64,000 nucleotides of DNA, from positions 372,001 to 436,000 of the forward strand of contig JAGFBZ010000175.1 of assembly GCA_018398805.1 (NCBI GenBank), in the 5' to 3' direction. The translations under genes and the position numbers were made by a program. The notes under the pieces are model-generated. The model was not told the origin of the DNA and did not search any database. It worked only from the letters and a program-made list of their open reading frames with translations. Every line of letters starts with the position of its first letter. The first letter of the stretch is position 1. Source of the stretch: Hirundichthys speculiger (taxonomy: Eukaryota > Chordata > Actinopteri > Beloniformes > Exocoetidae). This document shows, piece by piece, positions 26,141-37,121 of the stretch.

Positions 26141-26285
26141 TATATATGTGACAGGGAGGGGGTGCGCTCTAATCAAGTAGATGAATCGACAATGCTGCTT
26201 TGCTACTGAAGTCAAGAGAGATTTAAGTGCAGGGTCTGTTAGGAGAGGTTTGTTGCAGAAAGTCTGCCGGTTTTCTTTACTGCCT

Positions 26286-26314
26286 GTGTGCACGCGCGTG
26301 CACGCGCGCGAGAG
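26286..26314. repeat. Alternating CG/CA tract
   Basis: GTGTGCACGCGCGTGCACGC followed by more CG and then GA: an alternating purine-pyrimidine run of the kind that can adopt Z-DNA. Confidence 0.7.
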
Positions 26315-26606
26315 AGATTATTTTCATAAGCACATTGTAGAGGCAGTAAAGTGATACAGTATAGGCCTCCCGTGAATATTGAATTGTGATCATACTGCAG
26401 TAGAAATTTACAGGCTAACAAAACTTCCTTTTTTTTTTTTTTTTTTTTTTTTTTGTCATGGTGGAAACTGTCCTAATCTTTCTCCTGCATTATAAGGTGT
26501 CGCCGCCTGCCGACCAACGCAGTTTCATTATGTGTAACACACCTTTTGAATAATGGTTGCAAGGAGGAGGGAGAGAGAGAAAGAAAAGGAGAGGTGAGTA
26601 AACGAC

Positions 26607-26607
<1 letters not shown>

Positions 26608-26639
<32 letters not shown>
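26608..26639. repeat. Homopolymer of 32 C
   Basis: An uninterrupted run of 32 C followed by 8 A. The minus strand is a G32 tract with strong quadruplex potential. The three glycine-run minus-strand frames here are artefacts of this tract. Confidence 0.95.
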
Positions 26640-26641
<2 letters not shown>

Positions 26642-26937
26642 AAAAAAGGGGAATAAAGCACGTAAACAGAAGAGGAGAAAAGAGGGGGCAAAAGCAAAGG
26701 AGAATATTGTGAAAAATGGCAGAGAAGCGAGGGAGAGAACAGATGGGATGATAAGAGGAGGGAGAGGAGAGCATGTTAGTCTGGCTTCTTCTAGATGTAA
26801 GGTGTAATGTAAATGAGAATCAGAATGGCTCTTCACTTCCTATACTGACTTTATTCTTTTGTTTGTTTTTATGCCTTCATTTATTTATTTATTTTATGTT
26901 TGCATCTGTTAGGCAGAAGCAGAATATACGATTTACA

Positions 26938-26983
26938 ACCCATCCAGAAACATTATCGTTGCTGATAATGTTTCTGGATGGGT
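26938..26983. repeat. Perfect 20-bp hairpin with 6-nt loop
   Basis: Arm 26938-26957 (ACCCATCCAGAAACATTATC) is the exact inverse of 26964-26983; the loop is GTTGCT. There are no mismatches. It is not part of a transposon that I recognise. Confidence 0.9.
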
Positions 26984-27384
26984 CCAAAAACTGGGGGGTT
27001 TGATGGTTCGTCAGCACCCTTGGCAAAATTCAATTACATGTTTGTTTAGGCAGCAATAAGACAGAAAAGTACAGACATTTTAGTACAACGAATGAGCTGT
27101 TGCTTTCAAGACACCATCTTTTTCCCTTTTTTTTCCATTAAGGCACGTTCTGCATACATTACAAAGGCAATGGAAAACAAGGGTAGGAGTCCCAGACTGG
27201 CCTGTCTTCAGTCTTGACTTGACCCCTGTCGAAAAAGTGTGGATAATTTTTAAATTGTAAATGAGATAACAACATCATGGAACAAAATAACCGCTAAAAA
27301 ATATTCATGATCTGACTTAGTAAGCCCATATGATTTATTTTTTGAAGTTTTGTGCCATGAAAATGACAAACATAAAGAGAGAGC

Positions 27385-27795
27385 AGACCTCAGCCAAGCA
27401 AAACAGTTCTCCCATATAGCAATTTACAGATTGCAATAAAATCTAGGTTCTGGATCAGATCCAGATCAGCCTTAGAAATTTGATAGAGGTTCCCATTGTC
27501 AGTCCCTGAGTCAAATTTCCTGAGTTTTGGGCAATAATTAACAGAGATTAACAGAGAGAAACTAAATTGTCTGCCCCATTGACAGCAATGTTATCGAAAA
27601 TTTGAAAGTGATCCAGAATCCAGGATTTCTTCCGGATCACACCCAAAATGAAATCCGTTCTTCCTTTTCACATTTCAACAACTCCTGAAAATTTCATCAA
27701 AATCCATCCATAACTTTTTCAGTTATGTTGAACACAGACAGACAGACAGATAAACGCCGGCAAAAACAATACCTCCTTGGCAGAGGTAATCATAA
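27385..27795 (-). repeat. Dispersed repeat, CTCC-x-CCAAGGAGG type, copy 2
   Basis: An inverted homologue of 10663-11085. Shared blocks include GATCCGGAAGAAATCC (inverted here near 27625-27640), the CAGA array (27736-27750) and the CCTCCTTGG end near 27772-27780. Confidence 0.75.
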
Positions 27796-27859
27796 TGACG
27801 AGAAGACTGAAGAAAGGACAGCAAACAATATATTTTTGTTGTAGTCCAAGTTCCTGCCA

Positions 27860-28125
27860 ATGCAGAATTGTGACATCAGTCGCATGACAGTGGCGTCAAA
27901 TACAGCTGAAATGCAACCAGTTCACATGGAAGTTGCTTCGGTAAACATCTGACATGTATCTGATTTTGGACCACATATGGAAGTGACCCAAGTCTGATAT
28001 GAAAAATTTGGATTTCATGTCATTTGAGCTTATTCAGGCAGCCATGGAAAAAAGAAAATCAGTTAAGGGCAAAAAATTTGATTTGGATCATTTTTGCCTG
28101 CAGTGTGAACTTAGCCTCAGTTATA
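27860..28125. mobile_element. MITE relic (TGCAGTGTGAAC terminus)
   Basis: It ends with TTTTGCCTGCAGTGTGAACTTAGCC near 28096-28118 and contains repeated GATTTxGGAYCA blocks. I recognise this as a common fish MITE with a GTTCACACTGCAGG-type terminus. The left terminus is lost. Confidence 0.5.
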
Positions 28126-28236
28126 TCATGCTTTGCTGCATCACCATTTGCATGTTTTTTTTCTCTCTAGAAATTCTTGGGGAAATCTGTGAATGTGAAC
28201 AGAGGTGGCTGCAGATGATTTAAAATGTTGTTTGTA

Positions 28237-28362
28237 TATATGTGTGGTCCTGCGATGGACTGGCCGACCTGTCCAAGGTGTACCCCGCCTTCCGCCAGAA
28301 GAGAGCTGGGATAGGCTCCAGCAGATAAGCGGGCATAGATAACGGATGGACGGATGCTCAGT
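28237..28362 (+). repeat. Interspersed LINE-tail-like repeat (GATGGACTGG-CGACCTGTCC type)
   Basis: It shows GCGATGGACTGGCCGACCTG, AGCTGGGATAGGCTCCAGC and a terminal ATGGACGGATG array. This is a very common teleost repeat ending in a short GATG array. Related copies lie at 46705-47035 and 47165-47372. Confidence 0.7.
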
Positions 28363-31059
28363 GTAACACCTAGCTTGTTAAGTTAGTTGTCTTTACATGA
28401 CATTATTTTTTTTTAGTAACCAAAGTATCCTAGACAAGCTGTAACACATTCTGAAGGGATGCTTCTCAGGCAGCGCTGCTTTAAAAGCAGTGGACATTCT
28501 TTGGGGGAAATCATTGCATGAACTGAGTTGCATTTCAGAAAATCATTGTGAGTGAATACAGTTTGTTACTCCAACCACAAATGTGTCTTTTCTCCCGACA
28601 AGGCAGGCCTTTCTCTCTCTTTCCCCTTTCGATATTTCCCTTATTTAATACAGATGTGGTTCAGGTGTGTGGGTGTTGAGTTCCAGGAGCAATCTACATG
28701 CAGTCTCCTCTGCTATCCTCAGCTTCAGCATCACCAGGCTGCCAGATTGTGGAGTCAACAACACAGTTAGTCACATTCCACCCAGCTCTCTTTCAGTCTT
28801 GCACTCCTAATGTTTTGCTTATCATGTTTTCCTGTCACTCTTAGCTGCCTCCTGCCTCTGCCCATCCCATATTTCCCATCTCTGACTCTGGAAATCTCCT
28901 GCTTTTTGGACACAGAGCACCTGGAAACCTCAGTTTTTCCCTGGATTCAGTAGCTTCAAAATTGTCTCCACCCCTTTTACAAATAAACTCCAAGTCAAAC
29001 CTTGCAACCAGTCTCAGTATGTGCCTTTGGATTCTGAAAATATAGGTTAAAACTGTATTATGCAAAGGCAAAGGAAAAGAAACAAACAAAAACATTAAAT
29101 ATATATAAATATATAGAGAGAAACACCAAGGCCTTTTCTGGGTCCAAGTTAATTTAAGATAAATTGATGCATAGTGGAAAATTATTCAGTGGGCTGATAA
29201 ATCAAAAGCTGCAGGACAATTTAATCTTTATATTTGTTGAGAAGTGCAACGGGGCACTGTGTTTTGGAAAATTAGACACATACAGGAGCTGTTGGTTTGT
29301 GTTATTGAGGTGCGTACATAACTGAGGTTGTTGGAGGCTAGATATCTGAATACCCATAGCCTTCTGAAGAGGTTGATGATTCCATCTTGGACTTGTGTTT
29401 TTATTGGAGCTGAAGGTCACCTTGGCAGCTGATTCCTCTTAAGGAAATCAGGGTGCCATGACGGTCCGAAAGAGCTCTGAGCGAGGAAAAGATGTCTTTA
29501 CACAAAGACAGAGACTCCTCAGGGAAGTATGGGGCCTATTATTATTAATATTTATATACATAAACTTGTTTGCTACACGGAGCATTGAGATTTCAGAAAA
29601 AAGGCCATGAAAGTATAAATAGAAAAAATAAGAGAAATACTGACAGCTGCAAGTTCAAATTGAGCACCGATAATCTCTTTCATGGCTTTAGAGGAACTTT
29701 ACAAAGTTTTTCCCCTCTGACTTTATCTCATCATTACAGTGTTCAATCTTAATTTAGGAGCTTTGTAAATTATTACAAATGAATTTAAATTTATATGAAC
29801 GTAAGGATTGTGGAGGCGCTCAAGATTCTATATGTGATTCCAAAATCCTATAGATCCAAAAGAAGACCTTAATATTAGAGTAATTAAGAAATATTTGATC
29901 TTCTCAAGAGCGAACACTTCCCCACTTAGGCCCACCCCAAATAGATTTAAACATCAAAAACCATTTATTCACAGAGCTGTTAACAATCAAATAGCAGAAG
30001 AGCCAATCATAAACAGATTTTTCAATAAATTAGTTTCCATCGCTCACACAAATTGGTAAATGAAAAACAGTAACATAGCCAGTGACACCTCAAACCCTTA
30101 GCCCTCATTAATACAATAAAATAGTTATTATCACTCCATAAAACACAATCAGTACAACTTTAGAGGCTTAAATGAGGTTTTGGGGCTTAAATCTTTTTAC
30201 TTAACCACAGAGTTACCCACAATCAAAACCAGAAATCCATGTACCTCCACAGTCACTTTGAGAAGATAAAGTTTGGTAGGCATCCACACTGATCAGCTTA
30301 GCTGAGCATGTAATCTAAAAGCCAAACAGACAAACAATTGATGTATGCCAAAACAGACAACCCGCTTAATCAGACCAGACACATTTTTGAGTCATATCAG
30401 TACAGAAAGGTAATTAATCAACAAAGAGAACAAATGGGCCTGTTGCATTTCACCTTGGCCATAAACCACAATGGAGGCAGGGAAAGAAGATGTTGCTGTT
30501 TTAAATATTGTTTTAATTAATGTAACTGTGGGGAGGTGAAAATGCGGTAGGTTGTATTTTGTTCAAAAGTCATGTATGAAAGAAGGACACTGTGCATTCA
30601 TACCTGACAAAGGAATCAGCTGGAATGAAAACATTAATCTGTGCAGGCTTGAACCTTGACGTGAAGTGCAGGAGCTGATTGAGCAGCATGTCTGCAGGAA
30701 TAACATTTTCTAAATATCTCCCAGAAAAAAACAAAGAGCAAAACAAACTGGGAAGATTTAAAACAATTAAAGATATGAAGAAATTTGACTAAAATGACCA
30801 AACGGGACAACACAGACTGTATTTATGTCTGTGTGTTTATGTATATTGTGTGTGTCTTCGTGCCTTCCGAGCAGTTGGGTAGCCCCACTCCCATTTAGAC
30901 AACCAAGGCAACGCTTGCCCAACAACCAAGAAGGCTGCAGTCAGATGTTTTGGATCACTCCACCAAACCTTGAAGAGTTAGCCAGGGATGCAATAACAAT
31001 TGTAGCCTTTATGAGAAAAATATTTGAGAACAGTCAGCATACAGCATGTCAGTCACATT

Positions 31060-31125
31060 AGAATAGATTAGATTAGTTTAGATTAGATTAGATATACTTT
31101 ATTCATCCCCAAGGGGGAAATTCAA
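31060..31125 (-). repeat. LINE 3'-tail fragment
   Basis: On the minus strand a GGGGATGAATAAAGTATA block is followed by an array of TCTAA-like units (31062-31093). This is the same kind of 3' end as the Rex1 copy at 3425. Only the tail is present and it directly abuts the BEL/Pao relic. Confidence 0.65.
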
Positions 31126-31434
31126 AAAGTAAAAATAGCACTACCACTGAAGAAAATGAAGAAGTCCGGTACTTACCAACCTTCGGAGTGTTCCAGCCTC
31201 AGAAACAAGACCAAATTAGCGTGGTATTTGGGTGGAACAATGCCCAACACGCAGGTTTTTATCTGAATGACATGTGTCTAAACGGCCCTAATCTTAACAG
31301 CGCACTCATTGAAGTTCTGATGCAGTTCTGAAAAGAAAGCATTGTGGCCTTAAGCAGATGTTTGACAAATGTTTTTTGTAGTGAGGAAAGATCACAGAAA
31401 TTACTTGCAGTTCTTGTGATACAAGGACATTGAT

Positions 31435-31629
31435 GTGACAAAAGAACTAACAGACAATCAAATGGAGATTCATGTTTTTGGTAACAGTCCATCTCCTGTT
31501 GTAGTAATCTATGGGCTAAGAAATGTTTACAGACAGGCTGCACAAAAGCATGGAGCTGATAATTTCACTTTTGTAGAGTGCTACTTCTATGTTGGCAATG
31601 GCCTATGTTCCATGCCAATCGGATGCTGA
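31435..31629 (+). pseudogene. BEL/Pao reverse transcriptase palm fragment, active site lost
   Basis: A 64-codon open piece with the Pao-typical FGNSPSPVV motif (residues 15-23). Downstream, the active-site box reads FYVGN instead of carrying two aspartates. The frame ends at a stop just after this; the ancestral reading continues in another frame. Confidence 0.75.
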
Positions 31630-31917
31630 CGCTATCGATCTGGTGCACAGAACACAGACCTCCAGTTATCCAATCAAACCTCCAGTCTCACAAGTTTGCC
31701 TCAAACAGTCAAGCGATTAAGGATGCCTTGTCAACTGAAGAGTATACAACACTCACAAGAGATGCTGACCTTACCAGAGAAACTGTATCCACTCAACACA
31801 GTCTTGGTCTTTTTCAGGAGATAACAAGTGGTGCTTTCCTCTGTTCTGTGTCAAGCGACAATAAACCTTTAAGTTGTCATGGAGTTGTCTCCACTGTGAA
31901 CAGTATTTTTCAACTCT

Positions 31918-32151
31918 TTGGGTTTTCTGGCTCCAGTCACAATTCAAGGGAGGGCCCTTCTCAGAGAAGTCACAGCTAAGTTTTCAGAGTGGGACACGCC
32001 TCTATCCGCACATAGATGTAAGTGGGAAGCATGGGGAGACTCACTTCAAGAGGTAAGACAACTTCATGTGCCAAGAACAAACACAGAGATTTCTGTCCTC
32101 AAAGCAACCAGTCTGAGAATCCGTTCATTCTGTCTCAATTATTGCTCCTAA
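31918..32151 (+). pseudogene. BEL/Pao pol connector fragment
   Basis: A 77-codon open piece beginning GFLAPVTIQGRALLREVTAK, the conserved Pao region downstream of the reverse transcriptase. It overlaps the preceding 31578-31979 frame, which carries the upstream half of the same protein. A frameshift near 31915 separates them. Confidence 0.75.
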
Positions 32152-33920
32152 TCCAGAAGGCTGGGGTGCCACCTCTACTGGGTGATTTTTCAGACAAGGA
32201 TCTTCTTATCAAACAATGGCAACAAGTCCAAGCTCTTTCCAACAGGCTTTGAAAAAGCTGGCGTCAAGAGTACCTGCTTACTTTGAAATTCTGGAAGAAA
32301 TGGACCAAGATCTATGGAAACCTGCAAGAGGGAGATATTATCATTCTTAAAGACAATAAAGTTGCCCAAAACGACTGGCCAATGGCTGTTGTCTTTGACA
32401 ATTACTTTCCCAGGAGAAGATGGGAGGGTGAGAAAGGTGAAATTGCAGACCACAGATTATAGATATATCCAAGGACTTTTTTAAAGAGCAGTTTCAGAAG
32501 TGATATTCCTTCTAACTAAAGTCTAATGTTAATGTGCCTGTAAGGTTCATAGGTCACATAAATTGTGGCCTCATGCTGGATTCACACAGATGTGCTGCAG
32601 CAACATATCGGTAATGGTGTTTCTGACATTTCTTCGTTATACCAAAAACAACCAATCAAATTTCTTTCTGCTCGTTACATAAATATGCTGTGTGCCTTGA
32701 ATTAGTCCCACTTCTGTGTACAATTTCACGGGCTAGCTCTAGCTGTGTAGCCACGACTTGACTGGCTGATACATCAGTTGAAGTGGGAATAGTTGAAAAT
32801 CCCCCAACTCCTCCAACGGAGGCAACGTTATTGACATGATGCACGAAACCCATAGTTCATTTGGGCAACGGATGATGTCACCCCATTCAGGGTTTATAGA
32901 AATGATGCCTCCAACGCTTAAATGTGAGTGTGCCGTCTTCTAGGCATAAAACCTATTATAATTTTTGAAATGAAACATTAGTTGGTGTTACTTCCTTTTT
33001 TTTTCCAGTGTTTGCCATTTTGGATGTTACATGCTGTATGAGACAATGGGATGTGCATCCAGAGTACCTATAAACACAAGGGAGACAATGTCATAAATCA
33101 ACAATTTAATTAATATGCATTTTAAGCTTGAGTTGGAAAATGTATCTGTCTAAACATTTTCACTTTATTTGTGAAGTGGTGGACAATAGTAAAGGCCTGA
33201 AAATTATTACAACTCATCATCATTTCATGGAGAGTTTAGCTATATGGACAGCAGCAGCCTTCATGCAACAGCAAAGAAATAACAGTATTTTTGTGTATTT
33301 TTCATGGGTGCGCCTGGGGAAAGCTAGACTCTTTCCTCCAAATACTTTCTCCATTATCAAATACACAGCTTTTTCCTACCTTTTTTTTTCTTTTGTTTGA
33401 AAAAAAAAGAAGGTTTGAACCCAAAAATCTGAAAAAGAGATTATGGTTTTGAACGTCTGTGACCCATCAGTTGATTTCTTGTTGGTGATGTGGGCCGCCA
33501 GCCCTCTTGATAACTGTTCTGTTCTTTTAATCAGTCCAGTCTAATTAGTCTTTTCAATGCAGCAGAGATTCGTGTGTGTCACTGCATCAGTGGCCATTCT
33601 GCCCCAAAAACTGTGCTGCCTCCTCTCCCAAAGCCGGCATCTCTTCCTCATTGTACCATCAATCATAACATGCATTTATTTGTCCTTTCTCTGTCACATC
33701 CTGGTTTTCTCAAGCCAAACTGATTCAAGTCCATTCCAGGGCATTTTAATTTTTCTCATACAGTGCTGTCCAGCTGCATGCATTCACGGTCTGAAAACAG
33801 CCATATCACAGGATGCACCACACACTGTTCACCTGAACATTTGCAGATGACATTTGCAGTCTTGGAAAACCCCAAGCAAATTAGTTCACTTGTGGCGGAA
33901 GTGAAACTTTGCAGGAGAAA

Positions 33921-35529
33921 TACAGTGGGGAGAACAAGTATTTGATACACTGCCGATTTAGCAGGTTTTCCCACTTGCAAAGCATGTAGAAGTCTGTAAT
34001 TTTTATCATAGGTACTCTTCAACTGTGAGTGACAGAATCTAAAAAAAAAATCCAGAAAATCACATTGTATGATTTTTAAGTAATTAATTTGCATTTTATT
34101 GCATGACATAAGTATTTGATACATCAGAAAAACAGAACTTAATATTTGGTACAGAAACCTTTGTTTGCAATTACAGAGATCAGACGTTTCCTGTAGTTCT
34201 TGACCAGGTTTTGCACACACTGCAGCAGGGATTTGGCCCACTCCTCCATACAGATCTTCTCCAGATCCTTCAGGTTTCGGGGCTGTCGCTGGGCAATACG
34301 GACTTTCAGCTCCCTCCAAAGATTTTCTATTGGGTTCAGGTCTGGAGACTGGCTAGGCCACTCCAGGACCTTGAAATGCTTCTTACGGAGCCACTACTTA
34401 GTTGCCCTGGCTGTGTGTTTCAAGTCGTTGTCATGCTGGAAGACCCAGCCACAACCCATCTTCAATGCTCTTACTGAGGGAAGGAGGTTGTTGGCCAAGA
34501 TCTCGCAATACATGGCCTCATCCATCCTCCCCTCAATACGGTGCAGTCGTCCTGTCCCCTTTGCAGAAAAGCATCCCCAAAGAATGATGTTTCCATCCCA
34601 TGCTTCACGGTTGGGATGGTGTTCTTGGGGTTGTACTCATCCTTCTTCTTCCTCCAAACACGGCGAATGGAGTTTAGACCAAAAAACTCTATTTTAGTCT
34701 CATCAGACCACATGACCTTCTCCCATTCCTCCTCTGATCATCCAGATGGTCATTGGCAAACTTCAGACGGGCCTTGACATGCACTGGCTTGAGCAGGGGG
34801 ACCTTGCGTGCGCTGCAGGATTTAATCCATGACGGCGTAGTGTATTACTAATGGTTTTCTTTGAGACTGTGGTCCCAGCTCTCTTCAGGTCATTGACCAG
34901 GTCCTGCCGTGTAGTTCTGGGCTGATCCCTCACCTTCCTCATGATCATTGATGCCCCACGAGGTGAGATTTTGCATGAAGCCCCAGACCGAGGGAGATTG
35001 ACCGTCATCTTGAACTTCTTCCATTTTCTAATAATTGTGCCAACAGTTGTTGCCTTCTCACCAAGCTGCTTGCCTATTGTCATGTAGCCCACCCCAGGCC
35101 TTGTGCAGGTCTACAATTTTATCCCTGATGTCCTTACACAGCTCTCTGGTCTTGGCCATTGTGGAGAGGTTGGAGTTTGTTTGATTGAGTGTGTGGACAG
35201 GTGTCTTTTATACAGGTAACAAGTTCAAACAGGTGCAGTTAATACAGGTAATGAGTGGAGAACAGGAGGGCTTCTTAAAGAAGAACTAACAGGTCTGTGA
35301 GAGCCGGAAGTCTTACTGGTTGACAGGTGATCAAATACTTATGTCATGCAATAAAATGCAAATTAATTACTTAAAAATCATACAATGTGATTTTTTGGAT
35401 TTTTTTTTTAGATTCTGTCACTCACAGTTGAAGAGTACCTATGATAAAAATTACAGACTTCTACATGCTTTGCAAGTGGGAAAACCTGCAAAATCGGCAG
35501 TGTATCAAATACTTGTTCTCCCCACTGTA
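33921..35529 (-). mobile_element. Nearly full-length Tc1-like transposon with ~200-bp inverted repeats
   Basis: TA-flanked element (TA at 33921-33922 and 35528-35529; body 33923-35527, 1605 bp). The terminal repeats, about 33921-34120 and 35330-35529, begin CAGTGGGGAGAACAAGTATT and are almost identical along their whole length. The minus strand carries a full transposase frame, broken as described in the next entry. Full length, near-identical repeats and intact TA flanks make it the best-preserved DNA transposon here. The many coding lesions show it is inactive, although termini like these might still be recognised if a related transposase were present. Confidence 0.92.
34140..35163 (-). pseudogene. 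Tc1-like transposase pseudogene
   Basis: It starts at ATG 35163-35161 ([20 protein letters not shown]). A helix-turn-helix region follows to about 34900 ([30 protein letters not shown]). The first catalytic Asp lies in MWSDETKIEFFG near 34710, the second Asp region near 34430 (QHDND), and the last catalytic Glu in [11 protein letters not shown] near 34340. Lesions I can see: frameshifts near 35093, 34825, 34738 and 34600, and an in-frame TAG at 34394-34396. The three catalytic residues themselves are still encoded, but in different frames. Length (~340 codons) matches the family. Parts appear as the separate frames 34763-35092 and 34471-34713; the 187-codon frame at 33756-34319 is mostly an out-of-frame reading of the C-terminus and terminal repeat. 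Confidence 0.88.
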
Positions 35530-36920
35530 TCTCTCCTGAAGCTGTGTGATCTGACACACCTGTCCCTGGCCTGTCCAGTCTGCACATCTGGAGATGACCT
35601 CAAGTCCTGTTACTTTCCTCTACTGACAGGAAGTTGTCGGTTGATGTTGCTTCGATGTGAAGGATTGCATGTCACAGGAAGAGTTGCAGCTCCACAGGTG
35701 GAGTATAGTTGGAGTGCAGTGTTTGTGTCAGAGTCCGCTCCAGAGACACAAGACCACCTTGGCAGTTCCCATTTTGTTAACCCCCCCGTAAAGAGTTCAG
35801 TTGCAGAGATGAAAAACTTGTATAAAATTGAATCCATAAACATAAGATGAAGGATGTGTATTAACATTTTATTTAGTGGATTTCCATTCTTGCCTTTTGT
35901 TGCCAAATACAATTATTTTGTCTTGTCCTGATTTAATTGAGGAAATTGAATTAATGTATCATTACTTAGAAAATAGCTAATTGCAATTTAACTTTCTTCG
36001 CTAAATTTTTTTTACAAATTTCTTTGCTAATTTTCTCTTTTTATGAATGTGCTTTGGAGGACTGCAATATCATTCAGTTTGTTCTCTTAGAGAAAAATAA
36101 GGCTGAAAAAGAAATGCAGCTTCATCATGTGTCACTGATTAATCTTATTTATGAGGCTGTATTTACTTTATTAGTTTTGTTTTATAGTTTTATTTTTTTT
36201 ATGCTTAGCTGGGTCCTATTGATTGCTTTCACTTTTTGTTAATTTTTCTAACAGTCTGCACGTTTGCTTCGGTCTGTTGAAATAAACCTTTGCTGACATC
36301 TTTCAGCACTTTAATTCAGTCTCACCATATGCATTTTTATACAAAATGGCATCAAAAAGGGGCCTTCAGTGATTAGTCTGGACCTCAGCCAACAGTATAA
36401 ACACAAGCTGATCTGAAGTGCCAGCATACCTCTACCCTGCTAAATTGTTTCAGGAAGAAGACGGCTGGCTGTTGGGGGACAGATTGTCACCACTCCATTC
36501 CTTACATTTTCAGAGAGTGGTGAGCCTGAATGTCATTTGTGAGCCTGATCTCACAAATGTTACAACGACTGGGCCCTAATGACCCCGTGGTTCCAAATAC
36601 GAATGCTGGACAGTCGCCCATCGCCTCTTTTCCCATCAGCGTGACAGCGTCCCATTACCACCAACAACAATTCAATACAATCAGACCTTTGAGAGACAAC
36701 ATATATTTCTCTGATCCTCCTTGTTTTTCTAGCTGAAATATTTCCAAGTGTGTGGGTGGTCTCTGCTGAAACCAGTATACTATTAATTAAGTGTTGCTTC
36801 AATCAGACTGGTTTTTGACTGCTGACATGACATCGCAAATTTCCCACCTTTACTGTATTCTGAAGTCGTGCTACTTAGGCAACTTCCATTTCAACAGAAA
36901 TCATTTCTGTTTCAACTGAA

Positions 36921-37060
36921 ATTTCCAGTTGTGTCTATGAGAGGATTTCCAGTTGTGTCTATGAGAGGATTTCCAGTTGTATGTGTGAGAAGATTTCACA
37001 AGATTTCGCATGTATGTGTATAAGATTTCACTTGTATGTGTGTAAGGTTTTTAGTATAGT
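36921..37060. repeat. 24-bp minisatellite
   Basis: ATTTCCAGTTGTGTCTATGA-GAGG repeats at 36921, 36945 and 36969 (the third diverged), then degenerates through ATTTCRC-TGTATGTGTG units to about 37060. Confidence 0.85.
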
Positions 37061-37121
37061 ATGTGAGAGAGTTCAGTTTCATATGTGTGTGGAGAATGCT
37101 AATTCATAGTGATGTTACAAG

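Larger units (their letters stand above)
31128..32462 (+). mobile_element. Internal part of a BEL/Pao LTR retrotransposon, dead and deleted
   Basis: Decayed frames follow the order of a Pao-type pol gene: reverse transcriptase (31150-31630), the linker and RNase H side (31630-32130), then a jump to the C-terminal end of integrase (about 32240-32460). The integrase catalytic core and much of RNase H are deleted between about 32140 and 32160. Recognisable pieces are YLPTFGVFQPQK near 31172, FGNSPSPVV near 31473, GFLAPVTIQGRALLREVTAK near 31921 and the GDIIILKDN-like integrase tail near 32330. Both reverse-transcriptase aspartate motifs are lost (positions normally FD and YVDD read FG and YVGN). 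No LTR was identified on either side. Confidence 0.85.

Noticed and set aside
26473..26836. Three overlapping minus-strand frames with glycine runs
   Set aside because: The glycines come from the C32 tract; the rest is low-complexity pyrimidine-rich DNA.
33756..34319. 187-codon minus-strand frame
   Set aside because: It spans the Tc1-like inverted repeat and flanking DNA and reads the transposase C-terminus out of frame; not a gene.
35320..35850. 176-codon plus-strand frame
   Set aside because: It begins in the right inverted repeat of the Tc1-like element and runs into unrelated DNA with no motif.
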